A stretch of 13,181 nt of DNA from Oscillospiraceae bacterium (lineage in GTDB: Bacteria; Bacillota; Clostridia; Oscillospirales; Oscillospiraceae). The stretch is taken from positions 1-13,181 of the forward strand of contig JAHHSD010000048.1 of assembly GCA_020025425.1 (NCBI GenBank), in the 5' to 3' direction. Of this stretch, positions 5,556 through 13,003 are shown one piece after another. Below the pieces are notes generated by a model, which searched no databases, was not told where the DNA came from, and saw nothing but the letters and a program-made list of their open reading frames with translations. Within the stretch, counting starts at the first letter, position 1. Every line of letters begins with the position of its first letter. Both the position numbers and the translations under genes were made by a program.

Positions 5556-6512
5556 ATGTACCTGATTTTTTGGCTGTTTTTTGTGTACGCGTTTCTGGGC
5601 TGGTGCGCCGAGGTGTGCTTTGTGTCGGTGAATCACGGTTACTTTGTGAACCGCGGCTTCCTCAACGGCCCCGTCTGCCCCATCTATGGATTCGGGGCGC
5701 TGATCGTCCTGACCTGTCTGACTCCGCTTCAGGAGAATAAGCTGGTGCTCTTTGTTGGCTCTATGGTCCTGACCTCTGCTCTGGAGCTGCTCACCGGCAT
5801 CGTGCTGGAGAAGCTGTTTCACCAGCAGTGGTGGGATTACAGCGACGAGCCCTTCAATCTGAAGGGATATATCTGTCTCAAATTCTCCATCATGTGGGGC
5901 TTTGCCTGCATGTTCGTGGTGTATTTCCTGCACCCCACCATTCTGTGGCTCATCGGTCTCATCCCCCACACCCTGGGCATGGTGTTCCTGGGGCTGATGA
6001 GCGCAGTCATGCTGGTGGACCTGGTTGCCACCGTGCGCACCATCACCAAGATGAACCGGCAGCTCTCCCAGATCGAGGAGCTGGCCGGGCGTGTGCGGGA
6101 GCTGTCCGATGAGCTGGGCGGCAATCTGGCCGAAAAGGCGCTGGACGCCGTTCAGCTGGGTGCCGGCCTGAAGGTGGAGATTGCCCAGCGCCGGGAGGAG
6201 CTCCAGGAGGACCTGGATGACCTGAAGGAGGACCTGGTCCAGCGCCGGGAGGACGTGCAGGAGAAACTCACCGACCTGCGTGAGGAACTGGCACTCCATG
6301 AAGAGAGCGTCCGGGACGAGAGGATCCAGCGCCGGCAGGAGCGCCGGGACCAGCGCCAGGAGGAGCTGGACGAGCTGCGCGCCCGTCTGGAGGAGGTCCT
6401 GAACCACAGGAGCTTTGGCCAGCGGCGTATGCTCCGGGCCTTCCCCGGTCTGCGCTCCCGGGATCACAAGCAGGCCCTGGAGCGTCTGCGCCAGTGGATG
6501 GAGGGCAAATAA
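5556..6512 (+). CDS. CmpB-family membrane protein with long C-terminal coiled coil
   Basis: From the ATG at 5556 this has 318 residues. The N-terminal half matches the family annotated as putative ABC transporter permease (ABC_trans_CmpB): FLGWCAEVCFVSVNHGYFVN (13-32), RGFLNGPVCPIYGFG (33-47), and WWDYSDEPFNLKGYICLKFS (92-111). About four to five hydrophobic segments fall between residues 1 and 160. Residues about 165-285 are charged heptad-like sequence rich in Glu, Leu and Arg, repeating QRRE/LxEDL, and read as a cytoplasmic coiled coil. No ATPase partner lies nearby, so transport is unproven. I preferred this ATG over the one at 5532 because GGAGG (5546-5550) lies 5 nt upstream; the earlier ATG has AGGAG only 2 nt away. 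It is the first gene of the unit. Confidence 0.8.
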   Translation: MYLIFWLFFVYAFLGWCAEVCFVSVNHGYFVNRGFLNGPVCPIYGFGALIVLTCLTPLQENKLVLFVGSMVLTSALELLTGIVLEKLFHQQWWDYSDEPFNLKGYICLKFSIMWGFACMFVVYFLHPTILWLIGLIPHTLGMVFLGLMSAVMLVDLVATVRTITKMNRQLSQIEELAGRVRELSDELGGNLAEKALDAVQLGAGLKVEIAQRREELQEDLDDLKEDLVQRREDVQEKLTDLREELALHEESVRDERIQRRQERRDQRQEELDELRARLEEVLNHRSFGQRRMLRAFPGLRSRDHKQALERLRQWMEGK

Positions 6513-6537
6513 GCTTTGCAATTTGCCGGATAACATG

Positions 6538-6561
6538 ATAGCATATCAAGTATGATGCTAT
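6538..6561 (+). repeat. inverted repeat upstream of the DUF1836 gene
   Basis: ATAGCAT (6538-6544) and ATGCTAT (6555-6561) form a perfect 7-bp inverted repeat with a 10-nt spacer, 24 bp before the next ATG. No T tract follows, so it is not a terminator. It sits where an operator for the downstream regulator-like gene could lie, but no clear promoter accompanies it. Confidence 0.35.
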
Positions 6562-6584
6562 AAAACAGAAGGGAGACGATCTGA

Positions 6585-7115
6585 ATGGAAGAGCTTCTGG
6601 ATCTGAAACAGCGTATGGAGCATGAACGGCCGGTGGAGTGGGAGCAGCTGCCTGATATCGCCCTCTACATGGACCAGATCATCTCCTTTATGCCCCGGCA
6701 GCTGATCCGCTTTGATGAGGGGGAGGGGCTCACCTCTGCCATGGTGAATAATTACATCAAGGACGGACTGGTGCCCCGGGCCGAGGGAAAACGCTATGGC
6801 CCCACCCATCTGGGCTACCTGACGGCGGTGTGTGCGCTGAAAAAGGTGCTGTCCGTCCGGGATGTGGGGGTGCTGCTGGCGGCCGGTCAGGAGCGGAACA
6901 GCGACCCGGAGCAGCTGTACAGCTGCTTCTGTCAGGCGCTGGACCGGGCCCTCAATGAGACTGCACAGGCGCTGGACGAGGAGGCCGACCGGGAGGACCT
7001 GGCCAAGATGGCCCTGGATCTGGCTCTGCGCAGCTACGCCAACCAGATGGCCTGCGCCCGGATCCTGGATATTTTACAGCCCCCGGAAGAGGGAAGCTCC
7101 AAGAAGAAAAAGTGA
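6585..7115 (+). CDS. DUF1836 protein, probable MerR-like DNA-binding regulator
   Basis: This 176-residue protein matches DUF1836 by LYMDQIISF (27-35), LTSAMVNNYIKDGLVP (49-64), GKRYGPTHLGYL (68-79) and ALKKVLSVRDVGVLL (84-98). The arrangement resembles a MerR-type winged helix-turn-helix with a following helix, so DNA binding is plausible; no target is known to me for the family. The C-terminal half is helical and acidic, ending in a SSKKKK tail. GGGAG (6571-6575) lies 9 nt before the ATG. It is the second gene of the 5556-11129 unit and precedes degV by 51 bp. The inverted repeat at 6538-6561 could be its own operator. Confidence 0.8.
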   Translation: MEELLDLKQRMEHERPVEWEQLPDIALYMDQIISFMPRQLIRFDEGEGLTSAMVNNYIKDGLVPRAEGKRYGPTHLGYLTAVCALKKVLSVRDVGVLLAAGQERNSDPEQLYSCFCQALDRALNETAQALDEEADREDLAKMALDLALRSYANQMACARILDILQPPEEGSSKKKK

Positions 7116-7166
7116 TCCAATGGTCTGAGACAGGATCAATCAGTTTGAAGGATATGAGGTATTATT

Positions 7167-8039
7167 ATGTCAGAATTTATTATTTTAACCGATTCCTCCG
7201 CTGACTTATCTGCGGAAATGGTCCAGGAGCTGGGCATCCAGGTGCTCCCCCTGCATTTCACCATCCACGACAAGACCTATTCCAACTACCCGGACAACCG
7301 GGAGATGGACCCCCACGCTTTTTACGAGATGCTGCGCAGCGGGGATGTGGCCACCACGGCTGCGCTGAATCTGGCTGACTATACCCAGAGCCTGGAGCCT
7401 CTGCTGGAGGCGGGACAGGACGTGCTGGTGCTGGCCTTCTCCTCGGGGCTGTCCTGCACCTACCAGTCCTCCTGCCTGGCTGTGGAGGAGCTGCGGGAGA
7501 AGTATCCCCAGCGCAAGCTCTATACCGTGGACACCCTGTGCGCCTCGCTGGGCCAGGGCCTGCTGGTCTATATGGCGGCCCAGGAGCAGAAGAAGGGAAA
7601 GACCATCGAGGAGGTACGGGACTGGGTGGAGGAGAACAAGCTCCACCTGTGCCACCAGTTCACGGTGGACGACCTGATGTTCCTCAAGCGCGGCGGCCGG
7701 ATCTCTGCCGCCACCGCCATGGTGGGCTCCATGCTCCAGATCAAGCCGGTGCTCCACGTGGATGACGAGGGCCACCTCATCAACATCGGTAAGGCCCGCG
7801 GCCGCGGGGCCTCTCTGAAGAGCCTGGTGGATAAGATGGAGCAGACCGCCTATGATCCCAAGAACCAGACGGTGTTCATCAGCCACGGCGACTGCCGGGA
7901 GGACGCGGAGACGGTGGCCCAGATGGTCCGCGACCGCTTCGGCACGGAACATATCGAGATCAACTATGTGGGCCCTGTGATCGGCGCCCACTCCGGACCG
8001 GGCACTCTGGCCCTGTTCTACATGGGCAGCACACGCTGA
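7167..8039 (+). CDS. DegV family fatty-acid-binding protein
   Basis: DegV proteins bind one fatty acid; in several Firmicutes they act as FakB subunits that present it to the kinase FakA for phosphorylation and entry into phospholipids. The 290 residues show TDSSADL (8-14), FSSGLSCTYQSS (91-102), FLKRGGRISA (172-181) and IGAHSGPGTLALFY (272-285). Where many DegV proteins have TSQP, this one reads TTAALN (63-68), a common variant in gut clostridia as I remember it. No fakA is in the window, so lipid use is inferred from the family. The ribosome binding site is modest (TGAGGT at 7155-7160, 6 nt from the ATG). It sits between a DUF1836 gene and prmA on the same strand. Confidence 0.9.
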   Translation: MSEFIILTDSSADLSAEMVQELGIQVLPLHFTIHDKTYSNYPDNREMDPHAFYEMLRSGDVATTAALNLADYTQSLEPLLEAGQDVLVLAFSSGLSCTYQSSCLAVEELREKYPQRKLYTVDTLCASLGQGLLVYMAAQEQKKGKTIEEVRDWVEENKLHLCHQFTVDDLMFLKRGGRISAATAMVGSMLQIKPVLHVDDEGHLINIGKARGRGASLKSLVDKMEQTAYDPKNQTVFISHGDCREDAETVAQMVRDRFGTEHIEINYVGPVIGAHSGPGTLALFYMGSTR

Positions 8040-8075
8040 GTGCCCCTTTGACCAAACTGACCGGAGGAAACTAAG

Positions 8076-9026
8076 ATGGATGAAATCAAATGGCTGGAGG
8101 TGGCGGTCCCCACCACCCCCGATAAACTGGAAGAGGTGTCTGCCAAGCTGATCGCCGCCGGAATGACCGGTCTGGTCATCGAGGACGAGGCTGATTTCCT
8201 CCGCTTTCTGGAGGAGAACCGCCAGTACTGGGACTATGTGGACCAGGAGCTGCTGGATCGGATGAAGGGGGTCACCCGGGTGAAGTTCTACGTCACCGAC
8301 GACGAGGACGGACACAAGCAGCTCCAGCAGTACACCGAGAACCTGGGCTGTGAGTACACCACCGCCCCCCTCAGTGACAACGACTGGGCGTACAGCTGGC
8401 AGAAGTACTATAAGCCCCTGAGCATCGGCGACCGGCTCTATGTGGTCCCCGAGTGGGAGCGGGACAAGGCCGTCCCCGACAACCGCTGCCCCCTGTACCT
8501 GAATCCGGGCCTCACCTTCGGCACCGGCTCTCACGCCTCCACCCAGCTGTGCCTGGAGGGCGTGGAGGCCCACACCGTCCCCGGCCGGGATGTGCTGGAT
8601 CTGGGCTGCGGCAGCGGCATTTTGTCCATTGCCGCCCTGTGCCTGGGTGCCCGCCACGCCGAGGCGGTGGACATCGACCCCAAGGCGGTGGACGTGGCCT
8701 ATGAGAATGCCGCCCTCAACGGCATCGGCAGGGACCGCTACCACGTCCAGGCCGGAAACGTGATCGCTGACCAGGCCCTGGCCGATGATCTGGCGCAAAA
8801 GAAGTACCAGTTGGTGCTGGCCAACATTGTGGCCGATGTGATCATCCCCCTGTCCGCCCAGGTGCCCGCCCTGCTGGCGGAGGACGGACTGTTCCTGTGC
8901 TCCGGCATCATTGACACCCGGGCCGACGAGGTGGCCGCCGCCCTGGAGAAGAACGGCCTGACGGTCACCAACCGCCGGGAGAAGAACGGCTGGGTGGCCC
9001 TGGAGGCCGTCCTGCACCGCGGGTAA
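8076..9026 (+). CDS. prmA: ribosomal protein L11 methyltransferase
   Basis: PrmA uses S-adenosylmethionine to methylate ribosomal protein L11 on several amino groups. The 316 residues show the N-terminal L11-binding region (about 1-95), then LTFGTGSHASTQLCL (146-160), the SAM motif DLGCGSG (175-181), the acidic VDIDPKA (199-204), and LANIVADVI (248-256), all typical of PrmA. GGAGG (8063-8067) lies 8 nt before the ATG. In many Firmicutes prmA is followed by the 16S rRNA methyltransferase gene rsmE; here the next gene, 5 nt on, is a phosphoesterase instead. The very short gap indicates co-transcription and probable translational coupling. Confidence 0.95.
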   Translation: MDEIKWLEVAVPTTPDKLEEVSAKLIAAGMTGLVIEDEADFLRFLEENRQYWDYVDQELLDRMKGVTRVKFYVTDDEDGHKQLQQYTENLGCEYTTAPLSDNDWAYSWQKYYKPLSIGDRLYVVPEWERDKAVPDNRCPLYLNPGLTFGTGSHASTQLCLEGVEAHTVPGRDVLDLGCGSGILSIAALCLGARHAEAVDIDPKAVDVAYENAALNGIGRDRYHVQAGNVIADQALADDLAQKKYQLVLANIVADVIIPLSAQVPALLAEDGLFLCSGIIDTRADEVAAALEKNGLTVTNRREKNGWVALEAVLHRG

Positions 9027-9031
9027 GCGGC

Positions 9032-10183
9032 ATGGAACAGACGGATCGGCCCCAGCGCGGGCCGTATACCGACACGAGAAAGCCGGTGATCGTCCCCACC
9101 CGGATCATCCGTCCCCGGTTCGAGCCGGGGCGGCGGATCATCGCGGTCAGCGATATCCACGGCAACCTGGCGTTTTTCAAGGGCCTGCTGGAGAAGATCC
9201 GCTTTACCCAACAGGATATCCTGGTGCTGGTGGGCGATATTTTGGAAAAGGGGCCGGACAGCCTGGCTCTGCTCCGGTATGTGATGGAGCTGTGCAGGAC
9301 TCACACCGTCTATCCCCTGTGCGGAAACTGCGACGGCTATGTGCTCCGCTTTTTTGAGAACGACGCCTGGGACAGGGGCTTTTTCACCAGCTTCCTCCCA
9401 AAGCATCCCGAGAGCCTGCTGCGTCAGCTGGCCGACGAGATGGGCTTTGAGGACTGGATGGATCTGCCCGCCTTCCGGGCCGCACTGCGGGAAAATTATT
9501 CGGAGATCTGGGCCTGGCTGCGGGAGCTGCCCATCGTGCTGGAGACTGGGCACCTGGTGTTCGTCCACGGCGGCGTCCCCCGGCTGGACCGGATGGAGGA
9601 GCTGGACGGCTGGCGCTGCATGAAAAACGACGATTTCATGGGCCAGGGCCACTCCTTCGACAAGTATGTGATCGTGGGCCACTGGCCTGTCACCCTGTAC
9701 CACCCGGACATCCCCTGCGCCGCCCCCATCATCGACCGGGAGCGGAAGATCATTTCCATTGACGGCGGCTGCGTGCTGAAGCTGGACGGCCAGCTCAACG
9801 CCCTTATCATCCCCGAGGAGAGCTCTGACCGGTTTATCTGCAAGGCCTATGACGGCCTGCCTGTGGTGGTGGCGCTGGAGGATCAGGCCCCGTCCGCGGA
9901 CTCGGTCAATGTGCGCTGGGGCCGCAGCGCCCTGGAGCTGCTGGAGCCGGGGGAGGAGCTGTCCCTGTGCCGCCATGTGGAGACCGGGCGGGAGCTGAAG
10001 ATCCTGAACAGCTACCTTCACCGGGACGAGAAGGGTCTGTGGTGCGAGGATTCCACCGATTACCGCCTGCCTGTGGAAAAGGGGGATCGGCTGGCCCTGG
10101 TGGAGCGGACCAGTGAGGGGGCGCTCTGCAAGAAAAAGGGCGTGACCGGCTGGTATTTTGGCCCACTTCAGGAGACACACTAG
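9032..10183 (+). CDS. calcineurin-like metallophosphoesterase with extra C-terminal region
   Basis: The N-terminal part (about 35-260) is a metallophosphoesterase: SDIHGN (40-45), LVGDILEKGPDS (66-77), GNCD (98-101), FVHGG (177-181) and GHWPV (216-220) supply the usual metal ligands. The third motif has Cys100 where protein phosphatases usually have the general-acid His. The first 34 residues and residues about 262-383 are not part of the core; the latter looks beta-rich and may be an SH3-like or carbohydrate/protein-binding module, which is a guess. The natural substrate could be a phosphoprotein or a nucleotide; I cannot tell. No signal peptide is visible. It starts 5 nt after prmA with no good ribosome binding site, so translation probably depends on coupling. 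Confidence 0.82.
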   Translation: MEQTDRPQRGPYTDTRKPVIVPTRIIRPRFEPGRRIIAVSDIHGNLAFFKGLLEKIRFTQQDILVLVGDILEKGPDSLALLRYVMELCRTHTVYPLCGNCDGYVLRFFENDAWDRGFFTSFLPKHPESLLRQLADEMGFEDWMDLPAFRAALRENYSEIWAWLRELPIVLETGHLVFVHGGVPRLDRMEELDGWRCMKNDDFMGQGHSFDKYVIVGHWPVTLYHPDIPCAAPIIDRERKIISIDGGCVLKLDGQLNALIIPEESSDRFICKAYDGLPVVVALEDQAPSADSVNVRWGRSALELLEPGEELSLCRHVETGRELKILNSYLHRDEKGLWCEDSTDYRLPVEKGDRLALVERTSEGALCKKKGVTGWYFGPLQETH

Positions 10184-10214
10184 AACCATACCCAAGATAA
10201 AAGAGGACCAATCT

Positions 10215-11129
10215 ATGCTAGAATTCAAACCGCTGGGTCTGGAGGATATCCCCAGACTGCGGAACTATTTTTCCTATAACCGCGCCCGGATCTGTGACGC
10301 CACCCTGGGCACCGCCATGATCTGGCGGGAGATGTACCACACGGAGTACGCCCTGTGCGAGGGCGACCTCTACTTCAAGGTAGGGGTCCCTGAGATGGGG
10401 GAGACCTTCCCCCTGCCCCTGGGCCCCGGGGAATTGCGGGCCAAGATCGGGCGAATCGCGGAGTACTGCTGTCGGCACAATATGCCCATCTCCTTTTACC
10501 CCGTGCCCGAGGAGGAGATGCGCCAGCTCATGGATGAGGGGATCGGCCGGGCCTGTGTGGCCGTGGCCAACCGGGACGGCTTCGACTACCTGTACCGGGC
10601 GGAGGACTTGAAGTACTTCAAGGGCAGGAAGCTCAGCGGACAGCGCAACCATGTGAACAAGTTCCTGAAAACTTATGGGAACTGGTCCTTCCGCCCCTTC
10701 GGGCAGGAGGACGCCCCGGCGCTGAAGGAGTTTTTGGACCGGTACGCCGCCGGCCGGGACAAGGCGGCCGCCTCCTTCCACGAGGATCTGGCCAAGACCC
10801 GGGAGGTGCTGGACCACTGGGAGGAGTACGGATTCCTGGGCGGGATGCTGACCGCCGAGGGCCAGATCGTGGGCTTCTCTATCAACGAGATCGTGGGGGA
10901 CACCATGTTCACCCACATCGAGAAGGCCCAGCGGGACTTCCAGGGGGGCTATCAGATGCTGGTGGCCCAGGCGGCCCAGCAGTTTGCCGTGGACGGCGTG
11001 GAGTTTATCAACCGGGAGGACGACGCCGGCGACCTGGGGCTGCGCAGCAGCAAGCTGTCCTACCACCCGGTGCGGCTGCTGGAGAAGTACTCCATCACAG
11101 TGGAGGACCCCTGCGGTCTGGAATTTTAA
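10215..11129 (+). CDS. DUF2156 / LPG-synthase C-terminal domain protein
   Basis: The 304-residue protein matches the DUF2156 family, which shares a double GNAT-like fold with the C-terminal domain of lysyl-phosphatidylglycerol synthase (MprF). Visible features are FDYLY (123-127), GRKLSGQRNHVNKF (137-150), the second-lobe GFSINE (220-225), and INREDDAGDLGLRSSKLSYH (265-284). No membrane segments are present, so it is a soluble stand-alone form whose acceptor and aminoacyl or acyl donor are unknown. The frame opens at 10158 inside the previous gene, but AGAGG (10202-10206) lies 8 nt before the ATG at 10215 and the family begins MLEFKPL, so I chose that. It is the last gene of the unit and is followed 31 bp later by a terminator. 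Confidence 0.88.
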   Translation: MLEFKPLGLEDIPRLRNYFSYNRARICDATLGTAMIWREMYHTEYALCEGDLYFKVGVPEMGETFPLPLGPGELRAKIGRIAEYCCRHNMPISFYPVPEEEMRQLMDEGIGRACVAVANRDGFDYLYRAEDLKYFKGRKLSGQRNHVNKFLKTYGNWSFRPFGQEDAPALKEFLDRYAAGRDKAAASFHEDLAKTREVLDHWEEYGFLGGMLTAEGQIVGFSINEIVGDTMFTHIEKAQRDFQGGYQMLVAQAAQQFAVDGVEFINREDDAGDLGLRSSKLSYHPVRLLEKYSITVEDPCGLEF

Positions 11130-11160
11130 TCTGGAACCAACCGGTTTGGATGTCTTTAGA

Positions 11161-11201
11161 GGGGGAACCCGTCAGAAACTGATGGGTTCCCCCCTTTTTT
11201 T
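11161..11201 (+). terminator. rho-independent terminator after the DUF2156 gene
   Basis: GGGGGAACCC (11161-11170) pairs perfectly with GGGTTCCCCC (11184-11193). Inside, TCAG and CTGA pair around an AAA loop, with a G-T wobble joining the two stems. After one more C, seven T residues follow (11195-11201). Confidence 0.95.
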
Positions 11202-11260
11202 GCGCCTGAGAGGAAGCCGTTCAGCCGGTTGGTAAAAATGGAGAAATCAGGGAGAATGAA

Positions 11261-11290
11261 TTGACTCATTTGGAACAGAAGTGGTATAGT
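11261..11290 (+). promoter_or_regulatory. sigma-A promoter for the 553-residue protein gene
   Basis: TTGACT (11261-11266, 5 of 6) and TATAGT (11285-11290, 5 of 6) are separated by 18 bp. The predicted start near 11297 leaves a leader of about 25 nt. It lies directly after a strong terminator, so the last two genes form their own unit. Confidence 0.75.
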
Positions 11291-11320
11291 AAACCAAACA
11301 AAATGTCGAGAGGTGGAAGA

Positions 11321-12982
11321 ATGGACGCTGAAAAGAAAGACAGAGGGCCTTTGCTGAAATGGCCATGGAATATTTTGGCCTATGTGCTCGCAGGCATTGT
11401 GCTGAGCGTTCTGCTCAGTCCTTTGTTCGGCATCCCGCTGGTGGTGCTGTTTGCCAAATACCAGAAAAAGAAACACCCCGGCATGCCGGAGGGCGGCTAC
11501 TGCCTGGCCCGGACCCGGGGCTCGCTGAAATACATGGCCTGGGGACTGGGCTCCGGGATTCTGGGCGGCGGGATGCTGTGGGTCATATGGTACGGCTATA
11601 CGCACCAGCTGATACAGGATCGGGATCAGATTGAGCAGATCGGCCTTCTGGTGGTGGGAGGCTTCCTCCTGCTGCTGGGCCTGTTCCTGTGCTTTACCGC
11701 TGTGCGGGACAGCTTTTTCCCGGAGAAAAGCGTGCTGGCTGACTCCATCCGCTCCCAGCTGCCCTTTCCGGATGAGGCCCCGCCTGTGGCGGAGCTGTTT
11801 GCCGCGGTGGACAGGGATCTCCAGGAGAACGGCATCACCTTTGGCCGGGTGATGGTGGGCAAGGATTGGGTGCTGGGCGACCACGCCAGCTACATTCCCC
11901 GCATCCGGGGTGTCTTTGGACGGGACGAGATCGTGATGCATCACCACGGCAACAAGACCACCACCTCCCGTGTGGTGGAGCTGTACATCGTGGATGACCG
12001 AAATCAGGTCATGTACAGTGATGTGAAGGACCCCAACGAGCTGCCCATGATCATGGACTGCCTGAAGCTCCGGGCGCCCTATGCGTACTTTGGGGATTAC
12101 GGAGAGATGTCCGGCTTCCGCGGTGTCTCCGACGAGGAGAAGGAGAACCGGGAGCGGGAGTACCGCCGCCGCCAGGGGGAGGCCCAGCTCAAGGACTTCC
12201 AGAATCCGCCCGAGCGGGAGCAGTGGGTGATCCTCTCCTCCTACGAAATCAGCGCTACCTCCCGGGTGGATGAGCGTGTCCTCCGGGATATTCTGGAGGG
12301 TGAGTATCGGGAGAAGGGTCTGGCCCTGACCTCCGGCAAGCCCTTCCCCTTCCAGGGAGTGGAGTACAACGCCATGTGGTGTTATCCGGACAAGGAGGAG
12401 GGGACCCAGCTGGTGCTGGAGGAGTATGTCCCCGGGGCCACCCGGGATACCCCCAGGCGGGGACTGGCCCGCTGGACCCACAGCGACAAGGAGACCATCC
12501 GGGTCCTGATGGCCTGGGCGGCCGGCAGGATCGACGAGCCGGAGCAGTGGGAGATGGGCCTGCTGGAGCAGTGGGGGTCCATTGATCTGAACCTCAGCGC
12601 CCGGGGCGGCCAGAACGACGGCCCGGGCAAGCTCCACCCCGGCGAGCTGCAGCTGGTCTCCATGGAGGGCGTGGTGCAGCACCACAGCACCTTCACCCGG
12701 GAGGACGTGCAGCTGGCGGCCGACGGCGTCGCGGACCAGACCTATCGGACGGCGACCTATGTCAGGACGGGCGGTTTCCTGCTGATGACCCTGCAGACCG
12801 GCAACAAAATGGACGGCCGCTGCACCGTGACAGTCAGTCGGCTCAAGGACGGAGTGCTCCGCTTTTATGAGAACAAATGCACCAACCGCCAGGCGGAGGA
12901 ATGGTTTTTGGCATTTTATGACGGCCGATTCTCGCCCGAATGGCGGGAGTGGAAGGATGTGACCCGCAAGGTCATCAAATAA
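11321..12982 (+). CDS. unrecognised membrane protein with large cytoplasmic region
   Basis: I do not recognise this 553-residue protein. Residues about 17-46, 68-93 and 106-127 are hydrophobic and read as three membrane segments. A charged stretch KYQKKKHPG follows the first, which argues for that end being cytoplasmic. From about 130 onward it is soluble: a beta-rich part with FGRVMVGKDWVLGD (174-187), a highly charged helix EEKENREREYRRRQGEAQ (272-289), and a C-terminal half with no familiar motif. No kinase, peptidase or nucleotide-binding motif is visible. The frame extends up to a TTG at 11261, but that TTG is the promoter -35 box; the ATG at 11321 has AGAGG (11309-11313) 7 nt upstream. 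The next gene starts 21 bp downstream and is probably co-transcribed. Confidence 0.75.
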   Translation: MDAEKKDRGPLLKWPWNILAYVLAGIVLSVLLSPLFGIPLVVLFAKYQKKKHPGMPEGGYCLARTRGSLKYMAWGLGSGILGGGMLWVIWYGYTHQLIQDRDQIEQIGLLVVGGFLLLLGLFLCFTAVRDSFFPEKSVLADSIRSQLPFPDEAPPVAELFAAVDRDLQENGITFGRVMVGKDWVLGDHASYIPRIRGVFGRDEIVMHHHGNKTTTSRVVELYIVDDRNQVMYSDVKDPNELPMIMDCLKLRAPYAYFGDYGEMSGFRGVSDEEKENREREYRRRQGEAQLKDFQNPPEREQWVILSSYEISATSRVDERVLRDILEGEYREKGLALTSGKPFPFQGVEYNAMWCYPDKEEGTQLVLEEYVPGATRDTPRRGLARWTHSDKETIRVLMAWAAGRIDEPEQWEMGLLEQWGSIDLNLSARGGQNDGPGKLHPGELQLVSMEGVVQHHSTFTREDVQLAADGVADQTYRTATYVRTGGFLLMTLQTGNKMDGRCTVTVSRLKDGVLRFYENKCTNRQAEEWFLAFYDGRFSPEWREWKDVTRKVIK

Positions 12983-13003
12983 GAGAAAAAGAGGCGAGCA
13001 TCT

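Noticed and set aside
7206..9017. 603-codon open frame on the minus strand opposite degV and prmA
   Set aside because: It runs through two genes with clear families, its protein is a low-complexity mix rich in His, Gly, Val and Gln, and it has no recognisable motif. It results from the strong GC bias at third codon positions.
11261..11320. TTG at 11261 as the start of the 553-residue protein
   Set aside because: That TTG is the -35 box of the promoter; transcription would begin downstream of it.
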